A stretch of DNA of 64,000 nt from Fremontodendron californicum (Eukaryota; Streptophyta; Magnoliopsida; Malvales; Malvaceae), in assembly GCA_030761205.1 (NCBI GenBank), contig JAULJL010000047.1, positions 3,506,543 to 3,570,542 of the forward strand, read 5' to 3'. How positions within the stretch are numbered: position 1 is the first letter of the stretch; every line of letters starts with the position of its first letter. The translations under genes were made by a program, and so were the position numbers. The notes under the pieces were generated by a model. The model was not told the origin of the DNA. It did no database searches and saw only the letters and a program-made list of their open reading frames with translations. Positions 47,091-58,680 of the stretch are shown here, piece after piece.

Positions 47091-49490
47091 ATATTTTAAC
47101 TCAATATATATATATATATATATATCTAACGTACATGGACACATTATTTCAACGAACCTGACAAAGCACATGTCCTTTTTTCGAAATTAATTAAAATTAG
47201 CTGTAAGGAATTATTGATATAATAATAACAAAACGGTTTACATTAATTGAACTTTTCCAAAAAAAGAAAATTTGTGGTCTCTGATTGATTACATAATTGA
47301 CAAATAATTTGCTGAAAACTTTTCTTTTTCATGGTGAAAAGTCTGTCAGCTTTTCCTCGTCCATCCTTTTTTGCTGTACCATTTTTTGTCACACTTTAAG
47401 AATAATAAAGGTCGTTGATTATCAACTTTCATTTTAATTTTCTTTCTTGCCAAACATGAGGAAACACAAAATTCATAAACTAAAATATAAATTTTTGAGA
47501 GATTAAAATAATTTTATTTTTCTATTTTTGACTTAAAAAATTCTAAAAAATAGAAATTTTGAGGAGTCAAGAGAGCCAACTGGCCAAGGCATCTGTCTGT
47601 CCTCTTAGATCCGCCATCTAAAAGTAATGAATTTAAATTGGACAGCTTTACTCAAAAAATCGAATCAAATAGTAAAACACATTTCGACCTAAACTAAGCT
47701 AACAAAATAATTGAGAGAAATGGGCTTTAGCACATGGAAAAGATCTTCAAATACGGAATTCGGTTTAACTTAATTGATTCATGTAATTATTTTTAAAATT
47801 TAACATTCAATATATTTGAATTTCGAATTTCACAATTTTTTTATCTTCAAATTATAATATCTTTTGTAAAAAATAAAAATAAAAACTTCAAATACAAGCA
47901 ATTCACACCATTTACTATAAGCTAATTCTAGTAGCTTTCTTTTTTTTTTTTGGAATATGAGTTTGATTAGCGAATTCAAATTTATTAGTATATTCACGTA
48001 AATATTTATTTAATTTTTAATTACAACTGAGTTAGGATTTTATTTTTAATAAAATTATAATATGTGTTATATAAATAGATATATTAATAAAAAAATTATA
48101 TGAAAATAATAATTGATTGATAGATGAGAATAATAAAAAATCTATTAAAAGTAGATTTGAAACAAACATTGTTAAATTTATCTTGAAAATTAGTATTGAT
48201 TTTAAATAAGTTAAATTTATTTTTATTTTGCCTTCACAGTTCACACGTCTAGTCTTAAATGGTATCCCAAAATTTAATTATCAAGACGTCAATTTCTCGT
48301 GTGGCCGCTTTCAAGCTTAAAATTGAAGGTAAGAGAAATGGTAAAGAGAAATACGAAATGTATCAATTATATGATTTGTTGGTATAATATTGAGTTTCTA
48401 ATTTTAATAAGTAAAGTTTAAATATAAAAATTTTAAAATTTAGTTCAATTTATTTATATAATTATTTTAAGAAGTAATATTTAATAGATCTAAAATTTGA
48501 ATCTAAACATATGATTCTTTCCTTATTTTCATATTATAATTTTTTTGTAAAAAAAAAAAATTCAAACAATTTTAAATAAAAAAACACTGAATCTGAATCC
48601 AATCTTATAACTTAATATTATATTAGCATTTAGTAAAACCAAGTTTTCGAACTCAAAATTTAGTTTAATTAGTTCATACAATTACTTTCAAGAGTGACAT
48701 CTAGTAAGTTTAGGTTTCGAATCCCAACAACTGCAACCTCCTTCCTTATACTTTAGTTACGACTTCTTTTGTATAAAAAAACCAAATCTTTAATATCCTT
48801 TTAGATTCTGTAATTTTAAATATAATACGAAAATATTATATTAATACGTTATAATTATTTAATAAATATATAATATCTAAAATTTTGATATATTCGTGAC
48901 GTAAAAAATACAAAACACGATAGGGGATATAGCAAATACCAATTTAAAGTGGAAAATTAGTTCGGACAGACAGTGTTTTTTTTTTTTTTTTTAAGTTGAA
49001 ACCGTAATAATTCAGCGTCAGCCAATTTGATCCAGACATGTGGTTTTCCGACAGTAACATAAATTTTCTTGGGCAACCCTTTTGCGGTAGCAATTAAGTT
49101 CTCGTTTAGCATTGCTTCTAGCACAGCTTTTGAGGTCAAAAGTTGTTTTTCACCGCAAACGCAATGCTAAACAGATAAAAAAAATTAGCTTCTGCTGTTG
49201 AAATCATGGTTTGAAAAGCCAAACCAAAAAGCCAAAAATATAGCTTTTGGGCTTTAAAAGCTGACTTTTGGATAAAATGACTTTATTATCCTCACATTTT
49301 TACACTTTTATTATTTTAAACATATCTTTTTTTGACATTTCAATTTTCAACAACACTTTAACACTTAAAAGTTTTAAACTACATTTTTTCACCACACTTT
49401 ATAAACATACTTTTTTCAACTCGAGTTTTTTTCAACTCAAATTTTTTTCAACAACAATGCTAAATTAACCTAAGTATAAACTTTATAAAG
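47091..49490. other. AT-rich intergenic DNA with SINE-like family E copies
   Basis: No gene seen. Family E copies lie at about 47755-47875, 48395-48545 and 48640-48785, the last with a B-box-like GTTTCGAATCCCAAC. A decayed repeat with AGCTTTTGGGCTTTAAAAGC lies near 49230-49265. Confidence 0.5.
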
Positions 49491-49539
49491 CTGCACTCCC
49501 CCATTGCTTGCTGTCTGAAAAGAGACTCAGCTCAGTCGA

Positions 49540-49763
49540 TGACGTGGAAACCATTGGAGCCATTGGTTTCAACTACCACCAAACTATGTTCACATATCAC
49601 AAATCACTCATTCATTTATTTCGACTCTGCTGATCTTCTTTCATAAGCAATTTTCGCATTTGCCTCAACGAAAACTCCCAACATTCTTCTTCTTCTTTTT
49701 TACTTCCCTTTGATTCTTGGGTTTAATTCGTTTCTTCTGCTTTATGTTTCTACTAATCATTTG
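49540..49763 (+). other. Possible untranslated first exon
   Basis: A stretch with GATGACGTGG, richer in GC and pyrimidines than its surroundings, ends at TCATTTG|GTAAGCTCTC, a good donor. It contains no long frame. It could be the leader exon of the MATE gene 3.6 kb downstream or of an unrelated or dead gene. Inferred only. Confidence 0.3.
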
Positions 49764-50983
49764 GTAAGCTCTCTTTCTTTTCTTCTCTGTTTTTTCAACT
49801 TTTACATTTACCCATGGTTTCCATGTTTAATAAAAATAAGAATTTTGTTAATGAATGTGTTTAGAATATTTTATAAGATTAATTAATATATTATTTTTAA
49901 TAATATTATTATATTAAATATAAAAATTAATAATTTTATTTATTATTTTTAATGTATTAATTAAAAATATTATTATATTTAATAAGAATGTTTTTAGAAC
50001 AGTCGTTAACCAAATCTTAATACTAATAATATAAATTGTGCCATTCAAATAAAAATATAAAAAAAGAAAAAGAAAACATGGTTACTAATCACTAGATGAG
50101 GCTAGGAATTATCAAAATTGACTTCTTTTTCTTCCAATTGGTTTAGTTACCTTGTATTGGGTATTTGATTTAGGGATAATTTACATTTTAGATAATTGAA
50201 TTTAGTATTAATTTTTATATAAGTTATAAATATTTAATTTCATTAAATTATATTATTGAATTTTTATTATTAATAAATTAGGTCATTCATATTAATTTTG
50301 TGAAGTAATTATAACGAAAAAACAGACTAAATGTGAAATTTGTTTTACCTAAAATGTTAGTTATGCATTATCTTGATAAGATGTAAAAATATATGTATGC
50401 TCAGTCAGCTTTTTCGTTAGAATTATTTAATGAAATTTGCATAAGTGACATAATTTATTAATAATAGAAGTTCAATGCTATAATTTGATAAAATTAAAAG
50501 TTTATGACCTACATAAAAATTGATGTTAAATTCAGTGATTCAAAATATAAACTACCCTTGATTTTGATTGCTTTAAGTTTTTTTTTTTCATTAATTTTTT
50601 TTCTTTTTCATTTATTATACTATTATAAATTTTGTTAACAAATGTCTCAATTTTTTTTAAAAAAATTATTATATAATAATATTATTATTTGATATATTAA
50701 AAGTAATAAATAAAATTATCAATTATTATTATGTTTAATATAATATATTAATTAATTTTAAAAATTATTTAACAATTACTTTTTGTAAATTTTTATAATT
50801 ATATTATTTTTTTTTTCTTATTTTTTACTTTGCTTTTGGTTTTCTGAATTTTTCAACCATTACCATTTTTAACTTTTGAAAATAATATCATAATTTATTC
50901 TTTATTTTAGCTTTAATGTCACAGTCTGTCAATCATCATGATTAAACAGATGAAGTTTACTTTTAGTTGAGTAACCCTTTGGG
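49764..50983. other. AT-rich DNA, no gene seen
   Basis: Low-complexity A/T-rich sequence with no supported feature. Confidence 0.5.
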
Positions 50984-51529
50984 TAAATTTGAAAAATATT
51001 TTTTTAATATAATAATTATTAAATAATATAATATGTAAAAATCATTTGAAAAAAATAAAATATAAAAATTTATTAAGAAAAAAATTATAAAGATAAATTT
51101 TTTTTTGATAAATTTTTTTATTTATTTTTCTCTTATTTTTTAATTAAAAATAAAATTTTTAAATAATTTTTTAAATTTTTAAACATATATTTTTTATTTA
51201 CATTTTTTAATTAAAAAATTAAATAAATAATAAATAATACAAATAATATTTTTAAAATTAAAATTTTTTATTTTTTAAAATTTAAAAAAAATAAATATTT
51301 AAATATTTAAATATTTTATTTTATTTATTTTTATTTAAAAGTTTTAAAAAATAATAATTTTTTAATGAAAAGAGAAGAAAAAAAAAATTTCGTTAAAAAC
51401 AATTTTGTCTTTACAATATCTTTCCTAACAATTTTTAACTTTTTATCTTTTTTTCAAATAATTTTTAACTATTAAATTATTTAATAATTATTCAATTATT
51501 GAAGGTATGTTTTTTATATTTACCCAAAC
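50984..51529. mobile_element. Long AT-rich fold-back element, copy 2
   Basis: The left arm GGGTAAATTTGAAAAATAT and the right arm ATATTTACCC are inverse, with similarity continuing about 130 bp inward. A related copy lies near 45280-45885. The target duplication was not resolved. Confidence 0.6.
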
Positions 51530-53334
51530 TCTTTTCCTTTGTCATTAATGTACACACACCAAAAAAAAAAAAACGTTGTTAGCACAAACGAACAAGCATT
51601 AAAATAATCAAAACAAAAGAACTTTGTCGATCTTTTTATCTTAGTGTAGTAAAAAAAAAATTAATTTTTAAAATACCGTTATTTTTTTTTAAGTATCAAA
51701 ATTCAGTTTTTTTTAAACCAGTTAAGAAATCGTCATGGCATTAAGATAAAAAGACCAACTTTGTCTCTTTCATTTTTTTTTTTGAAAATATTACTAAAAC
51801 TTTTTTTTTAATTGGTTAAAATTTTATAAAGAGATAAGATCTAAGCTATACATAATAAGGATTAAATATTATTTTAAAAATTTAAAATTATATGATGAAT
51901 TTTTTTTAAGTTATTGTAGAACTTATGTATTTTTAAAAAAATTATTTAAGAAATATATGTAATACTCTCTTATATTTAATTAGACAGAAAATTGGTTGGA
52001 TTTGCAATATTCATTTTCATACGAAGTCTAGAGTCATTAATTAATAACGAAATTGGTATGATACCTAAATTACATGTGAGATTTTCGGCTAACCACTTCT
52101 CTTGATGAAGTATTATTTAAGGAAAAATATTCATATTCATATATATATATATATATATATTTCTTAAATATACATAATGAAAATAAAATGACGAATGAGT
52201 GAATATTTGTCGGGTTTGAAATAAGAAGAGTAAATTAAGAAGAGAATATTTAATTATTTATTCCACTTTATAAGTTAAAAAAATACATAGTAGGACCATG
52301 CAATTTAACTGTCGTTTTCGGATTGAAAAGTCAAAGAAAAGTCGAGACAAAAAATAATTCATAAATTGAGTCAAGAAATTTAGTCATAAAATGTGAATGA
52401 TGAGAACTTTTTGGTGTGAACAGAAAATTTTCTTAAAAAATTAATCATCAAAAAACAAATATATATATATATATATATAAAAACTTTTTAAGGTAATATC
52501 TTCAAAATAATATGATAATATTAATTGATAAGCACTAGTATTTTAATTTTAATTGTATTATCTTCATTCATCACTTTTTTTTTTCAATAATGATATTGAA
52601 ATTTACAATTCATGGTTAGTACTGTTGGAAAAATTGACTTAAACCAAAAAATATTTGGATTAGAATTTAATTGGATGAAGATATTGTTTAGTACTTAATT
52701 TAGTTGTAGGGTTTACAATGATTGGAAAGTAAACATATCTAAAAATATGTTTTTATATTTATTGTACATGTGTTGGGTCGGATCGTCGGTCTGGATTTTT
52801 TTCTTCTTTACCCATATCAGCTTGTGTTACTATTCATAATATTTTAAAAAATTATTTTTATATTAATATTTATATATTTTTATAAGTAAATTTAAATAAA
52901 AAATAATATTTTAATAAGTGAACAATGATTCGAACCGAGTCGGGTGGTTCGAATTATGAAAAATTCTGTTAAGACTCGACTTATAAGCACGTCTAGTTTG
53001 TAATTATCTAAAATTAATGGGTTTTTTTTAAAAATTAATTTACTCAAAATTAAAAAAAGAAAAAAGAAAAAAAGTGTTCATCTCCTGTAATAATTAATGC
53101 AACGTTGAATAGGGGCCATGAGTCCATGACAATGGACATAAAAAAGAAAGAAAATGAAAATTCATCAAGTAAGTAATGTGCCGTGATTAAATTTTCCACT
53201 GTTATGGCTATCCAAATCACCCTTTGCTCATACACATTAAATATTGACTCGCTTCTTTTGATTCTATAAAGAATAAAGTACAAAGCAGATTGAAAGGGAG
53301 AAGAGCTTGGGGAATAAACTGGTTGTAAAAGAAT
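51530..53334. other. MATE upstream region
   Basis: No gene seen. (TA)n runs lie near 52141-52160 and 52458-52479. A decayed GGGTCGGATCG-type repeat lies at about 52770-52997. A TATA-like TTCTATAAAG at about 53262 could serve the MATE gene, whose ATG is about 70 bp further on. Confidence 0.45.
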
Positions 53335-56300
53335 ATGGAAGGAGATATCAACCAGAAGCTGCTAACAAAAGCAGAAAAGATTGAAGATGGAGAAGTGAAA
53401 CTTAAAGAAAAGATATGGATAGAGACAAAGAAGATGTGGATTATAGCTGGCCCTGCAATTTTCACCAGGTTTTCGACCTTTGGTGTTACTGTAATCAGTC
53501 AAGCTTTTGTTGGTCACATTGGTGCTATCGAGCTTGCTGCTTATTCCCTTTGTTTCACTGTCCTTTTGAGGTTCGGCAATGGTGTTCTGGTATGTACATG
53601 CTTCAGATGGACTTTTTATCTCCTTTTTGTTGCTTACCTGAATGTTTTGTTAAGCTTATGACCTTTCTTGTTGCAGCATAGAGTTACTATAAAGGATTGG
53701 TTTTTGCCCTTTTCTTGTTTCGGTTTCTTTCTTTGTTCCGATTTTTATTCGCATATCCAGACATGGTTATGGAGATATGATCTCCAAATTAAACATACCC
53801 GTGTCCGAAACTCACACCTGAGTCCGAGTAACATAGGTTTCTTTTACTTTTTCTGAAATGGGATGTAATGGTGTTCTTGATCAGTATCATCTTTATTTCA
53901 CATCAGCTTTTTGGTTTTGGTTGTGAGAAAGGTTGAGATTTTCTAGTTTTGCTAATGGGCGGTTGAGGATTGCTCTTCTTTTGGCTTGATTAATTCAGAG
54001 GAAGTATCATTACTTCTTTGGTCTAAAAAGTACAAAATTAGCCCATTTAAATACTCCTCCCATGTGTGTTCCTAGTGAAAATTTTGAATGCTATTAATAA
54101 TTCTAGAATGAGCTGCTTTGTTTACCTGAACAAAATTCCTTAAAGGAGGGTTTGACATGGCTAATTAAGTTCTAGCCTAAACAAGGTTCAGCATTTGGAA
54201 ATGATGTTTCAAAGGTTAGTATTAGTCATCTCAGTAAGAGGGCATTTTTGGCTTGGTTTTCTGTAAGGTCCTAGAGTTCTAAGATGATCAGTTGTTGACT
54301 CCATGGCTGATCAACTTCACATCATATGTTAAGAATCAGTTTGACTACTTAAACCATCTTGAGCATCAACATAAAAACTTTTTTTTAGCAATATTTAGCC
54401 ATGGGCTTGAATTTCATTTTGAGAAATCTAAAGGCCAATGTTCTAATCTTTGGAAATCTAAGTTGCTCCGACTCTTTTTTTTTTTTTTTTGAAATATCCG
54501 TGTCTGATACCGGTGTCCAACGCAATATCCGGACATGGGTATGGGGATATGATCCTCTAAAGATCCTCCAAATACATGAAAATCTTGAAAAAATTTGAAC
54601 ATATTTGTGTCTGACATTCACATCCGAATCCGAGTAACATAGTTAGAAACCTTTGATATATCAGATATGCAGCTGGATTTTTTTTCCTCTGTGATGTGTC
54701 TTAGAGTTCTGTGAGGCATATGATGAAGAAAGAGAAGAATTCTTACTTTCAAACACTTTTTGAGTTTCCAATATACTTCTTGAATATTGCTTTGGCTGAT
54801 AGTTTTCAATATACTTGAGATCACCAATATTGCATAAAAATTGTATCTGAAGTGGCTTAACTGCTTAAGTGAATGAATATTAACCTATGTTACTCCGGCT
54901 CTTCATTTTCCCCAAAGTACCCATGTCCGACACATATTCGGACAAGGGTATGGGGGTATGATCCTCCAAATATATGGAAAAACATAGAAAAAATTGAGCA
55001 TACCCGTGTCGGACACAAACCCATATCCGACACTCACTCCCGAGTCCGAGTAACATAGGTAGTAACTTTTATTTCCACATCTAATATCCATATTGTTAGA
55101 AAATGGCAATGGAATGAACTTCTTGGTGAAACCCTTGGATTAGTATTAAATGTTTGAAACTTTTGTTTGTGCAGCTGGGTATGGCCAGTGCATTGGAAAC
55201 TCTATGTGGTCAAGCATTTGGAGCAAAACAATACCATATGCTGGGGATATACCTTCAAAGATCATGGCTAGTTTTGTTTCTGACTGCCTGCTTTCTTCTT
55301 CCTTTATATATCTTCACTACCCCACTTCTGATAGCTTTAGGCCAAGATGAAAAAATAGCAGAAATGGCAGGATATGTTAGTCATTGGTTCATATTTGTAG
55401 TGTTTTCTTTCATCATATCTTTCACTTGCCAAATGTTCCTGCAAGCACAGAGCAAGAATATGATTATTGCATACTTGGCAGCATTCACTATTGGAATCCA
55501 CATCTTTCTTTCATGGCTTTTGATTATCAAATTCAAGTTCGGGCTCGCAGGAGCTTTGTCATCCACAGTTTTGGCCTATTGGCTACCGAATATAGGTCAG
55601 GTTTTGTTTGTTACATGTGGAGGCTGCAAGGATACATGGAAGGGTTTCTCAATGTTAGCTTTCAAGGATCTCTTGCCAGTAGTAAAGCTTTCTTTGTCAT
55701 CTGGTGCTATGCTCTGGTAAGGTTTCTATCAGTTTGTGTCTCACTTAAAAGTTATGTTGCTCCGATTCTTCATTTTTCTTGAAGTATTCGTGTTCGACGC
55801 CTGTATCCGACGCATATCCGGACATGGGTATGGGGATATGATATTCCAAGGACCCTCCAAATACATTAAATCTTGAAAAAATTGAACATACCTGTGTCCG
55901 ACACACCCGAATCCGAGTAACATAGCTTAAAAGAACTGGCAGAGAAAGTTTGCTCTTTATGGACTAAAAAGATGACAAAAGCTATGTTCTTGGTAATCTC
56001 AGCTAAGACTAGACTCAATTGAGGATAATTTATGGTTTAGCCACACTAAACATATAATATAGCTGCACATGGTAATTAAATCCAAATTTGTTAGAATATT
56101 AGCTTAAAAGTGTAATGTTGGATAATCTTTTTTGACGAGCACGTTAATCAAATTTCTAGGCTGCACAATTGTGCACTGAATAAATGTCATCTTATGTGCA
56201 GACCTGATGAACTATGTTATTCATTGTTCTAAGTTCAGTAGTTAATGATAGAATTTGATTTTCTGCTGGTAATCAGGGGAAATTGAGGCATGAACTATCC

Positions 56301-58391
56301 TTGATAGCTTGAAAGTACCCTATTGTTATGTTGCTCCGACTCTTCATTTTCTTGAAGTATTCGTGTCCAAACCATATTCGGATATGGGTATGGGGATTAT
56401 GATCCCCCAAGGACCCTCCAAATACATGGAAAAACTTAGAATAAATCAAATATACTTGTGTCGGACACATATCCGTATCCGACATTCACATCCGAGTGCG
56501 AGTAACATAGCCCTATTGTTACTTAGACATGAGTATTACAGAAGATATTGATTTGAGAATTTTGTTGTCCTTGTCAGTCTTGAGCTCTGGTACAACACAA
56601 TCTTGGTTCTTCTAACTGGAAATTTGAAAAATGCTCAGGTTGCAATTGATGCTCTTGCCATTTGGTAAGTATTTCTGTCTTCGTTTTCGAATCACCTTTT
56701 TCTTTTTAATCTTTATATTGGCTATGGCATTCTACTAATATGTATATGTCCTTGTTTTCAGTCTGAACATTAATGGATGGGAAATGATGATATCACTTGG
56801 TTTCTTGGCTGCAGCAAGGTATTATTATCAGCTTAAAAGCTTGAACTACACCATGGATGTATTTTATTTGCTATGAGTTAAATATTGTTTGTTTTCTTGG
56901 AAAATTTCCAGTGTTAGGGTGTCAAATGAGCTTGGAAGGGGAAGCTCCAAAGCTGCCAAGTTCTCAATTATGACAACAACTCTTACATCACTTTCCATTG
57001 GAATTGTGCTATTTGTGCTATTCTTGTGCCTTAGAGGACGTTTAGCATACATATTCACTGAAAGCGAAGAGGTGGCTAATGCAGTTGCAGATTTATCTCC
57101 ATTGTTGGCTTGCTCCATACTTCTAAACAGTGTTCAACCTGTGCTCTCTGGTAAATTTCCATTTGCTGGTTTTGTCCTTCTGTCTCGAGCATCTTCGATC
57201 TGTGTTTGCTGTTAACATTTGTACCTTAATGACAGTAGATGCAACCGAATACATTCTATGTTACTCGGACTTGGGTGTGAGTGTCGGACACGGGTATATG
57301 TCTGACACGGGTATGTTCAATTTTTTTCAAGATTTTCATCTATTTAGAGGGTGTTTGGAGGATCATATTCCCATACCCAAATCTGGATATGCGTCGGACA
57401 AGAGTAGTTCAAGAAAAATAAAGAGTCGGAGCAACATAGAATCCATTCATACATTGAGATCAAGCATTTAGTTTGCTTTTAGGGAAAATGTGTTACATGA
57501 TACATATTTTTCAACAGGAGTTGCTGTTGGTGCTGGATGGCAGAGCATCGTAGCATGGGTTAACATAGCTTCCTACTATTTAATCGGCATTCCAATTGGT
57601 CTTGTGCTTGGATACGTATTCAACATGTAAGTAAAGGTGATTTTCCCCATCTTTCCTATGTTGAAATTTAAGTTTTTGAAACTTAAATACAATAGTTAAA
57701 CACTTTCCTATCAGTTCAAGTTTTTGAAATAATTGGTCATCCAATTTAACATGATATCAAAGCTTTCGAGTTCGAATCCTGACAACCGTTTTCTTTATTG
57801 CTCATCAGTTGTTCCTTATTGCTCTAATTTTTCTTCAGCTTGCACTTTTTTTTACACTTGTGTTCACGTGCAAGTCCATTAATAATTCGTCCGACTTGCA
57901 CGTGAGAAGACGTGTTGAAACTTAAATATAATAGTTGGGTTTATTTCTATCAATTTAAGCTTTTGAGATAATTGGTCATCCAATTTAAGGTTTTGCTTTT
58001 TTAAGAAGCAAATCTATTATTCTTGCATCAGTGATCGGCATTTCAATATGCATACAGCCATATTCAAAACGTGAGGATTCCTAGACATGAAAATGTAAAC
58101 TGCTTCTGATAAAAGACATTTCTTTTCAGGGTGTTTGGATTGGCATGTTGCTAGGAACATTAGTTCAAACTATCATTCTTGTTATCATCACCTGGAAAAC
58201 TGACTGGGATAAACAGGTAATCTGGCTTGGCATGTTGAAACTTCATTGTTTAAAATTTCACTTAATATCCAAACTTAATTACTGATATTATGAAACATTA
58301 TCTGCAGGTGGTCTTGGCTCGAACACGCGTTAATAAGTGGTTCGTACCAGAATCCAGGCAAGAAAACAGCAATACTGAAAATGGTGCCTGA
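53335..58391 (+). CDS. MATE/DTX efflux transporter with in-frame stop codon
   Basis: Multidrug-and-toxic-compound-extrusion antiporter, a membrane protein exporting or sequestering small molecules against protons. Exons: 53335-53589, 55175-55716, 56578-56664, 56762-56818, 56912-57150, 57518-57636, 58130-58216, 58308-58391; all join in phase for 490 codons. Family features are MWIIAGPAIFTRFSTFGVTV in the first membrane segment, ALETLCGQAFGAKQY, ISVRVSNELG-like SVRVSNELGRG, and GVAVGAGWQSIVAWVN. The exon 6 end reads AAC ATG TAA GTA AAG|GT, with GGT GTT TGG ATT starting exon 7, so TAA (57628-57630, codon 431) interrupts the frame; the last ~59 residues, including the final membrane segments, would be lost. 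Using GTAAGT at 57627 as donor instead shifts exon 7 into an early stop. Six family A MITEs and one TRIM-like element lie in its introns. The substrate is unknown. Confidence 0.93.
53731..53836 (+). mobile_element. MITE family A, internally deleted (MATE intron 1)
   Basis: Only 106 bp remain, but a perfect duplication GTTTCTTT (53723-53730 and 53837-53844) confirms both borders. Sense orientation. Confidence 0.88.
54458..54642 (+). mobile_element. MITE family A (MATE intron 1)
   Basis: Full-length copy with an expanded T-tract. The flanks TTGGAAAT and TTAGAAAC match at 6 of 8. Sense orientation. Confidence 0.88.
54885..55058 (+). mobile_element. MITE family A (MATE intron 1)
   Basis: Copy ending about 115 bp before exon 2. 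The flanks ATATTAAC and GTAGTAAC match at 6 of 8. Sense orientation. Confidence 0.88.
55752..55925 (+). mobile_element. MITE family A (MATE intron 2)
   Basis: Perfect duplication CTTAAAAG (55744-55751 and 55926-55933). It starts 36 bp after the exon 2 donor. Sense orientation. Confidence 0.93.
56326..56510 (+). mobile_element. MITE family A (MATE intron 2)
   Basis: Perfect duplication CCCTATTG (56318-56325 and 56511-56518). Sense orientation, about 67 bp before exon 3. Confidence 0.93.
57256..57439 (-). mobile_element. MITE family A (MATE intron 5), antisense to host
   Basis: The flanks AATACATT and AATCCATT match at 7 of 8. This is the second of the two intronic copies placed against host transcription. 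Confidence 0.9.
57659..57988 (+). mobile_element. TRIM-like retroelement in MATE intron 6
   Basis: Two direct repeats of about 80-90 bp (57659-57751 and 57913-57988) start TGTTGAAA and share ATAATTGGTCATCCAATTTAA. After the first comes ATGATATCAAAGC, close to the initiator-tRNA-Met primer site TGGTATCAGAGC. A purine stretch GAGAAGACG precedes the second. It has no coding capacity. It starts 22 bp after the exon 6 end, 29 bp after the premature stop. Confidence 0.65.
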
Positions 58392-58680
58392 GGAGGCTGA
58401 GGGACTATCTTCATTTTTCTTCCTAATGGATTTAGATTTTTGTTGCCATCATTTCTTGAAAACCAGTGAGTAAGTCATGGTGGGAATTTGATTTGATATT
58501 TAACTATTTTTGGAATTTTTATTGGTTTCAACTATGCAATGCATGCCAAATGAAATAGCTGCAGTTGCATATTCAATTCTTGATCTCTTGGTTTAGTTAC
58601 ATGTTACTGCTTTTATGTTTTCTGCAATGTCAAAATCATCAAATTTAATCTTTTTACAAATTCTTTTCGGTACTTGTGAC

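Noticed and set aside
1346..57439. Family A copies as a CRISPR-like array or satellite
   Set aside because: Copies are dispersed over 56 kb in both orientations, each with its own 8-bp target duplication; spacing is irregular.
1317..57471. Many short frames of about 60-100 codons overlapping family A MITEs, with recurring peptides such as TRVRVT and EGSYPHTHVRIC
   Set aside because: They repeat because the MITE repeats. They run through intron sequence and element ends, occur in both directions and have no family resemblance.
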